Source: Archangiaceae bacterium (GTDB taxonomy: Bacteria > Myxococcota > Myxococcia > Myxococcales > Myxococcaceae). Taken from it: DNA of 40,227 nt. The stretch covers positions 1 through 40,227 of the forward strand of contig JAACJQ010000075.1 in NCBI GenBank assembly GCA_016879935.1, written 5' to 3'. Below the pieces are notes generated by a model. That model made no database searches. It saw nothing but the letters and a program-made list of their open reading frames with translations, and was not told the DNA's origin. Of the stretch, positions 7,523 through 15,984 are shown piece by piece (the stretch's first letter is position 1; each line of letters starts with the position of its first letter). The translations under genes and the position numbers were made by a program.

Positions 7523-9180
7523 AGGGTTGCTCCCGCGGTCACCACTGGTTCGGCGAAAGGCACGCGCACGCCGTCGAGCTGCACCCACGTCGCCTCGAAG
7601 CGGCCCTCGAGCCAGAGCGAGAGCCACGTGAACAGGGTGCCCTCGGCGAGCAGGCCGGCGCCGAGTGACGGCGCGAAGGGGTCACCCGACACACGCGCGT
7701 TGGCGAGCCGCAGAATCGTCTTGAAGCCGACGGAGCCGAAGGGCGTCACGCCGAGCCGCTCGTCGAAGAGCAGAAAGCGCCAGCCGCCACGCGCGTTGAC
7801 GGCCACGCGGCGGTAGAGCGCGTCGTTCGCCGACGAGCTGCAAAACGCGCCGCGCAGGCCCGTCATCACGTGACCGAAGTGGAGGCGAGCGCCGACCTCC
7901 ACACCATGCTCCAGCCCCGGCAAGCCGAACGGCGTCGGCGACAACACGTACGACGCGTCGACCCCGAAGGAGCGCACGCGGCTCGAGAGCACGTTGGGGC
8001 GACCCGAGACGTACCCGGCGTCGAGCGCGGCGACGACCTGCTGGGAGAACGGGCTCTGGAACGAGACCGGCTCCCAGTCGATTTCTCCACGTTCCCGCGT
8101 GCGCTTCGTCGCCGAGTCGATGAGGGCGCCCACCGTGCGCGACTCGCCCGAGACGAGTTCGACGTCGGCGGCGCTGCCCAGCTCTCCATCGCGGCGCTGT
8201 ACCTGATAGCGGCCCGAGGGGAGCGTCAGCGTCATCTTCCGCCCCGCGGGCTTGAACAGCTCGGCGAAGACGGGGAGCCCGCTCGGTGACGAGACGCGCA
8301 GCCGGCCCTGGGTGCTCTCGGGCAAGACGAGCCGCGTCGTTCCACCAAGGCTGATGACGGGCGCGCGCAGGTCGCCGCCGGGCGCTTCGAACCACGGCCG
8401 CTGCCCGGTGAGGCCTTCGGTGTTGAAGGCGACGAAGGCGGCGAGCTCTCCGAATCGAACGACGTCGTCTCCGTCGGCATCGGCCGCGCCCGCCAGCCCC
8501 GACGCGAGCACGTGCGAGAAGAAGCCACCCATCAGGTCGCTCGCTTCACCGGCTGGCTTGTCGCTCTGCGCGGCAGTGAGCACCCCGAACGACGTGGAGG
8601 CCGCGCGTGCTTCGAGCGACGCAATCTCCTGCGAGAGGTCGGGCCCACCGCGCTCGGTGAAGAGGCTCTGCGAGCGACAGGCATCGATGAAGAGCTCGAC
8701 GTGGTCGGCGCCCAGCTCCATCAAGGCGAGCTTCAGCTCCTTGCCGGTGATGCTCGCTTCGTCTCCGGCTTCGGGCTCGAGCAGCAGCCGGCCGGTGAGC
8801 CCGTGCCCTGCGTAGAAGAAGAACACCGTCGCGGGGCGCGTGCGGCGGGCGAGCTTCGACTTGAGCTCAGCCAGCGCGCGGGAGAGCCCGGTTCGCGTCG
8901 GCGCCGCATGCACGGGCATCGACAGCCCCGCAGCCTCGAGCGTCGTGTTCGTCTGCGCGTCGGGCGTGGTGAGCACCGTCACGCCACCTGCGACCGACAG
9001 CGCCTCGAACCAGCGCGCCATGCGAAGCGCATCGTCATCGGCGAAGCGCAGCGTCGGCAGACCGGGCGAGGTGCTCGTGCGCGCCAGCCCTCCGTTGTGA
9101 CCGACGACGACGGCGTACACGTCTCCTCCGCTCGCAGGAGCGACCGACAACACGAGCGAGAGCAGGAGACTGGACGTCAT
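7513..9180 (-). CDS. Exported caspase-family (peptidase C14) protein
   Basis: A 555-residue protein from an ATG at 9180 that overlaps the anti-sigma stop by four bases (ATGA). Residues 1-18 form a signal peptide. The caspase fold runs to about residue 270: VYAVVVGHNGG strand, RFADDDA, then FFFYAGHG with catalytic His126 and LFIDACRS with catalytic Cys168. Both active-site residues of clan CD are present, so it should be an active Cys protease or a closely related hydrolase. The C-terminal half is strand-rich and ends in aromatic residues (GATLWW), somewhat like an outer-membrane barrel, but I cannot assign it. Fusion to export and an ECF switch points to an envelope or extracytoplasmic role rather than cytosolic cell death. 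Confidence 0.88.
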   Translation of the reverse strand: MTSSLLLSLVLSVAPASGGDVYAVVVGHNGGLARTSTSPGLPTLRFADDDALRMARWFEALSVAGGVTVLTTPDAQTNTTLEAAGLSMPVHAAPTRTGLSRALAELKSKLARRTRPATVFFFYAGHGLTGRLLLEPEAGDEASITGKELKLALMELGADHVELFIDACRSQSLFTERGGPDLSQEIASLEARAASTSFGVLTAAQSDKPAGEASDLMGGFFSHVLASGLAGAADADGDDVVRFGELAAFVAFNTEGLTGQRPWFEAPGGDLRAPVISLGGTTRLVLPESTQGRLRVSSPSGLPVFAELFKPAGRKMTLTLPSGRYQVQRRDGELGSAADVELVSGESRTVGALIDSATKRTRERGEIDWEPVSFQSPFSQQVVAALDAGYVSGRPNVLSSRVRSFGVDASYVLSPTPFGLPGLEHGVEVGARLHFGHVMTGLRGAFCSSSANDALYRRVAVNARGGWRFLLFDERLGVTPFGSVGFKTILRLANARVSGDPFAPSLGAGLLAEGTLFTWLSLWLEGRFEATWVQLDGVRVPFAEPVVTAGATLWW

Positions 9181-9887
9181 GGCTGCACTGACAAGACCCC
9201 CGTCACCTGCGGCCTGGCAAGTGGCAGCTTCTTCGTCGAGGTCGACAGGCCCTTCGCGGCGCGCAGCACCTCATCGGGCGTCGAGTCGGTGACGGCGAAC
9301 AGACGCCACGTTCCCGCGGGCAACGACTCACTGGAGCCGGTGGGCAGCACGCGCGCTCCCGTCTCGTTGAGGACGACGACGACGACCTGCGCCTTCGAGC
9401 TCACCTGGAGCCAGTCGTTGGCAGAGAGCGAGGCTTCACCCGAGGCAGGCAGCTCGGCGACGAGGCGCACGGGAACGTCTCCCGACTTCGGCTTGGCGTA
9501 GATGGAGATGGAGAACGGCGCCGCGGGCACTTCGGTGCCTCCGCGCTCGACGACGTCTGGCTCGTGTTTGAGGAAGGCGACGAAGGCGAGCGTCGCCGCG
9601 AGCGAGACGGGCATGGCGATGAGGGCCCAGCGAGGCGCGGAGCGGGTGCGCGGCTTCGGAGCCACCATCGCTTCCAGACGCGCCCGCTCACGCGCGAGCT
9701 CGGCGCCCGTGGCTTCCGACGTGCCCGTGGCGGCGCGCGCGGTCAGCATCAACGCGTCGTAGTGCGCCCGGCATGCCTCACACGTCGCGAGGTGTTCCCG
9801 GAGCGAGCGCTCTTCGTCGACCGACGACGTGCCCGCGACGGCTGCTTCGATGGCGCCGCGATGGAAGAGCAGGCTCACGACAGCCAC
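9177..9887 (-). CDS. Zinc-finger anti-sigma factor
   Basis: A 236-residue protein beginning at a GTG at 9887 (another in-frame GTG at 9878), overlapping the upstream sigma gene by 13 bases. Residues 32-39 carry the HxxxCxxC zinc motif of zf-HC2 anti-sigma factors (H32, C36, C39 in HLATCEACR). A single transmembrane helix lies at about 87-106 (WALIAMPVSLAATLAFVAFL). The C-terminal part, about 130 residues, is predicted to be periplasmic and resembles a DUF4384-like beta domain (SANDWLQVSSKAQVVVVVL), which often accompanies caspase proteins. It should hold the neighbouring sigma inactive at the membrane. Confidence 0.85.
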   Translation of the reverse strand: MAVVSLLFHRGAIEAAVAGTSSVDEERSLREHLATCEACRAHYDALMLTARAATGTSEATGAELARERARLEAMVAPKPRTRSAPRWALIAMPVSLAATLAFVAFLKHEPDVVERGGTEVPAAPFSISIYAKPKSGDVPVRLVAELPASGEASLSANDWLQVSSKAQVVVVVLNETGARVLPTGSSESLPAGTWRLFAVTDSTPDEVLRAAKGLSTSTKKLPLARPQVTGVLSVQP

Positions 9888-10447
9888 TCCTTCGCGAGGG
9901 CCCGCAGCGTGTCACTGGCCGCCAGCCGCGCGACGAGCTTCTTCTTCAGGTACTTCGTCTGCCGCACCGTCACGCCCATCACGCCCGCGAGCTCTTCGTT
10001 CGTGAGCCCTTCTCCGAGGCCCTTCGTGAGCACGGTGTCTTCCTGCTTCGGGAGTGACTGGCGGAACGTGTCGACGGCCTGCTTCAAGGTCGCGCTCATG
10101 AATCGTTCATCGACGGTGGGGCCTTCGAGCCACAGCGCGTCGTCGAGGTCGTCGATGGGCACCGACGCATCGGGGCGGCGGCCCTTCGCGCGCAGCAGCT
10201 CGCGGCAGCGGTTCGCCGTCACGGCGCGCAGCCACGGCCCGAGCGCGCCACGGTTCACGTCGTACGAAGACTGCATGCGGTGAACCATGAGCCACACCTC
10301 CTGCGCTGCCTCTTCCTGCTCGAACGGGGTGCGGAAGAAGCGCGCCACCCAGCGGCGCACGTTCCGGGCGTTCGTCGAATACACGTCGAGAAAGGCGGCG
10401 CTCTCGCCGCGGGCGAATCGAACCTGCAACGTCGTGTCGTCCGACAC
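9875..10447 (-). CDS. ECF-type RNA polymerase sigma factor controlling the caspase operon
   Basis: A 190-residue sigma factor starting at a GTG at 10447. Region 2 is seen as RTPFEQEEAAQEVWLMVHRM and GPWLRAVTANRCRELLR. Region 4 is GLTNEELAGVMGVTVRQTKY, ending in a basic recognition helix (LKKKLVARL). It heads a tightly overlapping operon: sigma, anti-sigma, caspase-like protein, lipoprotein. A GAACC-type element on the minus strand (TGAACC, 10488-10493), about 40 bases upstream of the start, could be an ECF -35 box for autoregulation. The matching -10 is not convincing, so this is only a suggestion. Confidence 0.88.
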   Translation of the reverse strand: MSDDTTLQVRFARGESAAFLDVYSTNARNVRRWVARFFRTPFEQEEAAQEVWLMVHRMQSSYDVNRGALGPWLRAVTANRCRELLRAKGRRPDASVPIDDLDDALWLEGPTVDERFMSATLKQAVDTFRQSLPKQEDTVLTKGLGEGLTNEELAGVMGVTVRQTKYLKKKLVARLAASDTLRALAKEWLS

Positions 10448-10513
10448 TGTCAGGGCCTTATGCCCGGCCCCGGAATCGGGACAAACGGGTTCAGGCGCGC
10501 GGAGACGTCAGAC

Positions 10514-11431
10514 TCACGGCCGACAGTAATAGAGAGACCCCACCAAGCGGGGTTTGGCCCCCTCACAGTGCTGCTCGAAGGTCGCGCTGAATCGAGCGAT
10601 GGCGCCCCCATCTGGCTCGAAGACCGCACGCTGCACCTGGAAAGAACCCGTCAGCATGTTGCAGCCTCTGCCCTCACCGCTGATGCTCAAGCCAGCGTTG
10701 GTGTCGTTGAAGGGGTATCGCACGGCGCCGGTGAAGGCCTGACCGCTCGCAAAGTCGACGCCATTCTTGGTCTCGAAGGCGGCTGACCAGGTGGTGGGCC
10801 TGTCTTTCGGAGTGACGTCGAACCAGAGCTGGTTCTTGAAAACGCGACCGTCCAGGCTGTTCAAGAACCTCCACGAGCCCCTGACCGTGCGATTGCCAGG
10901 GGCACTGTAGTCGCCGTCTTCGCCCCTCAGCGTCAAGTAGCTGGAGTCGTCGGTACACGGAGCGAGCGCACAGACGTGAGCCGTGTTGCACACGTCTCCA
11001 GGCGCGCAGTCCACGGAACTCGCGCAGAGGCCCGGCTTGTTCGAACAGACCGTCATCGAACAGGTTTGCCATGGGTCACAGTTGGCGTCCGTGGAGCAAC
11101 CGCGGCGCACCGAGAAGGACGTCGCAGCCGTCACGACCGCTCCGTTCGTCGGCCAGGTCGCGGTGAAGCGATATGGAGGCGTGCACGTCGTGTCGCAGAG
11201 GAACTGCGCGCTCGCCGTGCCGAAGCTGTCGAGCTCGACACTGGGGCTCGAGAACGACCCTTGATCGGAGTCGAACGTCACCGTGCCCTTGCCAACGGTG
11301 CCATCTGGATTGGTGGCCACTGCGCGCACCGAGAGTCCTGACGTCACCGTGAGCGACAGCTCCGGAGTGCCCTGCGGTCCGGTCATGCACGACGTCAAGA
11401 CAACGAGCACCCCACCCAGGCGAACGCGCAT
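10514..11431 (-). CDS. Lipoprotein with Ig-like N-terminal domain and Cys-rich centre
   Basis: A 305-residue protein. I place the start at the ATG at 11431 rather than the GTG at 11440, because it gives a compact lipoprotein signal, MRVRLGGVLVVLTSCMTG, with lipobox LTSC. Residues about 25-110 resemble a bacterial Ig-like (Big) domain (VRAVATNPDGTVGKGTVTFD). A Cys-rich segment follows, CSTDANCDPWQTCS and CASSVDCAPGDVCN, a pattern frequent in myxobacterial surface proteins. The C-terminal 130 residues form a strand-rich unassigned domain ending in LVGSLYYCRP. It stands between tamB and the caspase operon on the same strand, separated from each by about 60 bases. No function is recognised. Confidence 0.78.
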   Translation of the reverse strand: MRVRLGGVLVVLTSCMTGPQGTPELSLTVTSGLSVRAVATNPDGTVGKGTVTFDSDQGSFSSPSVELDSFGTASAQFLCDTTCTPPYRFTATWPTNGAVVTAATSFSVRRGCSTDANCDPWQTCSMTVCSNKPGLCASSVDCAPGDVCNTAHVCALAPCTDDSSYLTLRGEDGDYSAPGNRTVRGSWRFLNSLDGRVFKNQLWFDVTPKDRPTTWSAAFETKNGVDFASGQAFTGAVRYPFNDTNAGLSISGEGRGCNMLTGSFQVQRAVFEPDGGAIARFSATFEQHCEGAKPRLVGSLYYCRP

Positions 11432-11487
11432 TTGAGCCACACGCTACTGCGCCGCGAAGTGTGGGCCAATCTGCAGAGGCGCGCTGA

Positions 11488-14400
11488 TCAGAAGTCGCGG
11501 CTCCACACGATGTCGGCGCCGAACGCAGGCGCATCGACGCCACCGCTCGCCTGCAGCGACACGTCTTTCGACACCTGCAGCTCGAGCCGGCCCGTGTGCA
11601 CGCTCTCACCACGCGCCTTGTTCGCGCCGGGCTGGCCGACGTAGCCGAGGTAGAGCGAGTCGCTCAGGTACTTGCCGACCTCGACGCGGGTCGACTCGAG
11701 GCCCTCTGCTCCCGTCTCGATGCTCACCACGTCGACGATGTCGATGGGCAGCCGTTTGAGCAGCGCCGACTTGAGCTGGTTCGCCGCGAGCGAGCCGATG
11801 ACCGACACCGCCTGCTCGGCCGTGATGGCGCCCGACGAACGCCGCAGGTCTCGCCGCCCCGTCGCGAGCAAGGTGTAGATGTCTGATTCGCTCATCGACG
11901 GGTCCGAGCTCACCTTCAGCACCACGTCGGTGCCGCGGCCGACGACGTTCACCGTCACCTTCACCTTCTCGCGGTCGTTCGTGTGCAGCGCGGTCACGTT
12001 CACGTACGGCTGCTTCGCAGGCCCGGCGAAGCGCACGGTCGAGTCGGAGCGGGCTCCGACGGTGTTCGAGCGCACCACCTTGAACTCGCGCCCGATGACG
12101 TCGATGCGGCCACCGAGCACCTGCGCCTCGCCGAAGAGCTGGGTCTCGCCGGTGTACTCGACGCGGAAGCCCTCGCTCAGCCCGAGCTCGAGGTTCAAGT
12201 CGGAGCTGCGCAGCCAGATGTTCCGCGGCGCGTCGATGACCGCGCGCACGGCGAGAGACGAGGCCTCGGCCTGCTTCACCGCTTCACCACGGCGGCGGCC
12301 GGCGATGGTGCGGCCTCCACGCACGATGACGAGGTCTTTGGGCCGCTCGAGGTCTTGAATGTCTTTTCGTTTCACCTCGGGCAGCTCGACGTCGACGCGC
12401 GAGAGGGAGATCTTCGGCAGCTCGATGGCGCCCTCGGAGAGCTCGGCGTTCAGCTCGTACTTCACGCTGAGAATCGCCAGCAGCTGGTCGTCGGTGACGA
12501 TGGGGAACCGCGTGGCCGTGCCGCTCGACTCGAAGGTCCAGATGCCGGTGGGCTGTCGCACGGCGACCAGGGGATTCATCGCGAACCCGCCACCACCGGC
12601 GCGCACCGACAACGTCTGCACCTCGACGCGCTCACGCGAGACGACGGTCTCGAGGTCGATGTCGCGGTAGTCGCCATAGCTCGCCAGGCCGAGCCGCCCC
12701 TTCTTCCACGCCACCTCGCCACCGATGTCGGGGTTGCCCGAGAGGCCCTTCACCTTGAAGTTCGAGAGCGTGAGCTGGCCTCCGACGATGCGCACCATCG
12801 GCGTCACGCCCGAGAGGAAGCCCAGGTCGAAGTCCTTCGAGGCGACCGAGAGGTCGAGCGGAATGGCCGTGAGCGAGAGGCCCTGGCGCAGCGTGGCGAT
12901 GGAGAGGTCGACGCCCACCGTGCCCGTCGCGCGCAGCTCACTGTTACCCGACGCCTTGAGCGTCAGCCCGATGGACTGCGCTTTGCCTTGCGTGCGGCTC
13001 ACCAGACGCGCCTGCCCGAGCGGAACCTTGCCGAAGCTGAGGCCCTGCACGGTGCCGTCGATGGTGAGCTTCGGGTCGTCGAGCGTGCCCTTCATGTCGA
13101 GGTCGAGGCTCACCGCGCCGGTCGGCATCACCTCGTCATCGCGTTTGGGCAGCAGGCGGCTCAGCGGCAGCGGCATGACCGAGAGGCGCCCGGTGACGTG
13201 CTCGGCCCCCAGCGCGTCGACGTGCTCCAGCTTCGCGAGCGTGGTGTCGACGAAGAGGTCGAGGTCGTAGAGCGGCTTGCCCAGCATGCGGCCCTTGCCC
13301 GAGAGGCGGGTGACGGTGTCTCCGGCGGTGAGCACGAGCGTGCCGTCGAGGTCTTCGAGCGGCGCAGCGTTCACCCGCTCGAAGTCGAGCGTCACCTGGC
13401 CCTTCGGGTCGTCGAGGCTGCCCACCACGTGCGCCTTCATCGAGGCGCGGCCCGTGACGTCGTCGAAGCCCTTCACGCCGAGCGCCTTCACCTTCTCGAG
13501 CGCGAGGCCGGCCACGGTCGCGTCGACGGTGAGCGGAGCCGTCATCAGCGCGTCGAGCGTCGGCAGCTGCCGTCGCAGGCCGGGCACGGTGAACGGCGTG
13601 ACGAGCGTGCCGGTGACGACGGCGCCGAGGGTGCTGGCCTCGAGCTTCGCCGTCAGCTTGCCCTCGTCGTTCGTCGCGACGGTGAGCACCACGGGCTCGA
13701 GCACGAGGTTCTGCTGGAGCGCTGCGGTGCGCGTGAGCGTGAACAGGTCGGAGCCCGCGCTGAGGGTGATGGCCGGGTCGTTCGCGGGCCCCTTCGCCGA
13801 GAGGTGACCGCTCAACGTTCCCGTCACTGGCCACGTCTCGGCCCGCCAGCTCTGGAGCGCCTCGAGGTTCACGTCGCGCACGTCGGCGTCGACCTCGAGC
13901 AGATCGCTCTGCTCGTCGCGGAGCGCGAAGACGGGCACGTCGAAGCGGCCGTCGATGGCGCCGAGCGACGAGCTGACCTGCGCGGTGCCAGTCGCGCGCC
14001 CATCGACGAAGCGGCCATCGACGGTGCCCGAGAGCTGCGTGACGCCCTTCACCGCGCCGTCTTTCACGGTCAGCTTCGCGACGACGTTCGGCAGCGGAAG
14101 CGCTCCGTCGAGAGAAGCATCGAGCGACACCACGCCCGAGAGCCCGAGCGTCGGCGGCACGAGGAACTTCGGCAGCCGGCCCACGTCGACGTCGACGGCG
14201 TGCACGTCGGCCTTCACGGTCTTGCCCTTCAGCTGGCCTTGCAGGCGCAGCTCCTGGCGGCCCGCCGTGAGCGTGAGCGGCGCGATGGAGACGCTGGGCT
14301 GCCACTCCACGCGGGTCGGCTGACTGAGCGTCCACCGGTCGACGCCCGTGTCGAGCTGCAGCGACGCGACCGCGAGCCCCGCCGAGTCGGCGTCGAGCGT

Positions 14401-15984
14401 TCCATGCAGCGAGAGCCCCAGCGCGCCATAGCCCTTCGTCGTCAACGTCACGTCGAGCTCCCGGCCGTGCGTCGTCACGGCGGCGCGCAGCTCCTCGAAG
14501 GTCTGCGCTCCCAGCGTCAGCTTCGTCGCGAGCAGCGTTCCATCTGCGTCGAGCGGCTTCGTCACGTCGGGCACCGTCACGTCGACGACGAGCGACTTCG
14601 CCGCGAGCGTCGAGACGCGCAGGTCGTCGAGCTGGCCCTGCACCGCCACCTTCGGGTGACGCGTCGGCCCCGTCACCTGCAGCGCGAGCGAGCCTCTGCC
14701 CGAGAGCAGCGGCAGGTGCGCGCCGGTGAACTCCACCGCCGTGGCGTCGAGCTTCGAGAGGTCTTGCGCGAGCAGCGTGCCCGAGAGGTTGAGCGTCGAG
14801 AGCGAGGCGCGGCCGCTCAACTTCACCTCGGCGCCCGGCACCTTCGCGAACAGCTTCTTCACCTGCGCCTGGCCTGCCCTGGCGGTGAGCTGCACGTCGG
14901 CCTGGCCCAGCGTCACCCCCTCGAGCGTCTTCCACGTCGCCTGCGCGTCGAGGTCTCCCGTCAGTTGCTCGGGCGCGAGGTTCGGCGCGCTGCCCTTCGC
15001 CGTGAGGCTGAGCCGTGACGACTTGCCGCCGACGAGCCACTCCGAGAGGTCGACGTCATCGGCCGTCAGCTCGAACTTCGAAATCGACCTGGTCTCGAGG
15101 TCCCACGCGCCGGTGACGCTCAGCTTCGCCTTGCCACCGCTGGCCTCGAGCTTCGCGCCCTTCAGCGAGGCCTTGCCCGTCAGCACCACCGTCTGCCGCA
15201 GCGCGCTCGAGCCGGTGAGCGACTCCACGAGCGCTGGCGTGATGCGAACCTCGTCGACCTCTGAAGCGGTCTCAGGCCAGTCGAAGGTGCCCTTCACGAC
15301 CTCGTCGGCGAAGTGCAGGTCGGTGAAGACGTGGAGCGTGTCGGGCTTCGGGCTGGTGGTGCTGGCGGTGAGGGTGACGGGGCCCTTCACCGGGTCGGTG
15401 CCCAGCGCGGTCAGCTCGAGCGACGACACCACCGTGAGCGGCTGCGTGGTGACGACGGCCTTCGCCTTCGCGGCGAGCTGCTCGAGCCGCACCGTGCGCG
15501 TGCCGTCGGTGAACGAGGCGTCACCGCCCACCAGCTCGACCCCTTCGACGGTGAGCTTCAGCGGCGAGCCCGGCCCGGTCGACGGTGTCTTCGAGGCGAT
15601 GGCGCGCATGAAGTTGAGGCCACGCTCGTCCTGCACGAGCACGACGTGCGGCTGCTCGAGGCGAACCCGGCTGACGCGAAAGTCCTTCCGCGCCGCGGCG
15701 GCCACGTCGACGTCGAGCTCGGCGCGCTTCACCGACATCACCAGCTCGCCTTCGGGCGTGTACAGCTCGAGCCCTTCGAGCACGAGGTGGCCGTCTTCGA
15801 AGTCGACGCGCTCGAACTCGAGCCGCCCGGCGATGGAGCCCTTCACCACCTGCACCACCTGCTCGCGAAGAAACGCCTGCCCGCCGCTGCTGCGCAGCCA
15901 CGCCACGGTCAGCAGCAACACCACGAGCACGAGCACCAGGAGCACCACCGACATGCGCCTGACGCGTTTGCCGAGGCTGGCCAT
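11488..15984 (-). CDS. tamB: TamB/DUF490 translocation and assembly module protein
   Basis: A 1,498-residue protein. Its ATG at 15984 overlaps the tamA stop by one base (TGATG). A basic N-terminus and one transmembrane helix (about residues 11-30, VVLLVLVLVVLLLTVAWL) anchor it in the inner membrane. More than 1,000 residues of short amphipathic beta strands follow, typical of the AsmA/TamB groove that spans the periplasm. The last 300 residues match the TamB C-terminal domain, with VLGGRIDVIGREFKV, then SDIYTLLATGRRDL, and a terminal aromatic (WSRDF) expected of a partner of an Omp85 barrel. The family helps assemble outer-membrane proteins or move phospholipids. Length is within the family range. 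Confidence 0.93.
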   Translation of the reverse strand: MASLGKRVRRMSVVLLVLVLVVLLLTVAWLRSSGGQAFLREQVVQVVKGSIAGRLEFERVDFEDGHLVLEGLELYTPEGELVMSVKRAELDVDVAAAARKDFRVSRVRLEQPHVVLVQDERGLNFMRAIASKTPSTGPGSPLKLTVEGVELVGGDASFTDGTRTVRLEQLAAKAKAVVTTQPLTVVSSLELTALGTDPVKGPVTLTASTTSPKPDTLHVFTDLHFADEVVKGTFDWPETASEVDEVRITPALVESLTGSSALRQTVVLTGKASLKGAKLEASGGKAKLSVTGAWDLETRSISKFELTADDVDLSEWLVGGKSSRLSLTAKGSAPNLAPEQLTGDLDAQATWKTLEGVTLGQADVQLTARAGQAQVKKLFAKVPGAEVKLSGRASLSTLNLSGTLLAQDLSKLDATAVEFTGAHLPLLSGRGSLALQVTGPTRHPKVAVQGQLDDLRVSTLAAKSLVVDVTVPDVTKPLDADGTLLATKLTLGAQTFEELRAAVTTHGRELDVTLTTKGYGALGLSLHGTLDADSAGLAVASLQLDTGVDRWTLSQPTRVEWQPSVSIAPLTLTAGRQELRLQGQLKGKTVKADVHAVDVDVGRLPKFLVPPTLGLSGVVSLDASLDGALPLPNVVAKLTVKDGAVKGVTQLSGTVDGRFVDGRATGTAQVSSSLGAIDGRFDVPVFALRDEQSDLLEVDADVRDVNLEALQSWRAETWPVTGTLSGHLSAKGPANDPAITLSAGSDLFTLTRTAALQQNLVLEPVVLTVATNDEGKLTAKLEASTLGAVVTGTLVTPFTVPGLRRQLPTLDALMTAPLTVDATVAGLALEKVKALGVKGFDDVTGRASMKAHVVGSLDDPKGQVTLDFERVNAAPLEDLDGTLVLTAGDTVTRLSGKGRMLGKPLYDLDLFVDTTLAKLEHVDALGAEHVTGRLSVMPLPLSRLLPKRDDEVMPTGAVSLDLDMKGTLDDPKLTIDGTVQGLSFGKVPLGQARLVSRTQGKAQSIGLTLKASGNSELRATGTVGVDLSIATLRQGLSLTAIPLDLSVASKDFDLGFLSGVTPMVRIVGGQLTLSNFKVKGLSGNPDIGGEVAWKKGRLGLASYGDYRDIDLETVVSRERVEVQTLSVRAGGGGFAMNPLVAVRQPTGIWTFESSGTATRFPIVTDDQLLAILSVKYELNAELSEGAIELPKISLSRVDVELPEVKRKDIQDLERPKDLVIVRGGRTIAGRRRGEAVKQAEASSLAVRAVIDAPRNIWLRSSDLNLELGLSEGFRVEYTGETQLFGEAQVLGGRIDVIGREFKVVRSNTVGARSDSTVRFAGPAKQPYVNVTALHTNDREKVKVTVNVVGRGTDVVLKVSSDPSMSESDIYTLLATGRRDLRRSSGAITAEQAVSVIGSLAANQLKSALLKRLPIDIVDVVSIETGAEGLESTRVEVGKYLSDSLYLGYVGQPGANKARGESVHTGRLELQVSKDVSLQASGGVDAPAFGADIVWSRDF

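Noticed and set aside
11983-15018. Long plus-strand open frame opposite tamB
   Set aside because: Composition is dominated by Arg/Glu/His with no motifs; it is an antisense artefact of high GC.
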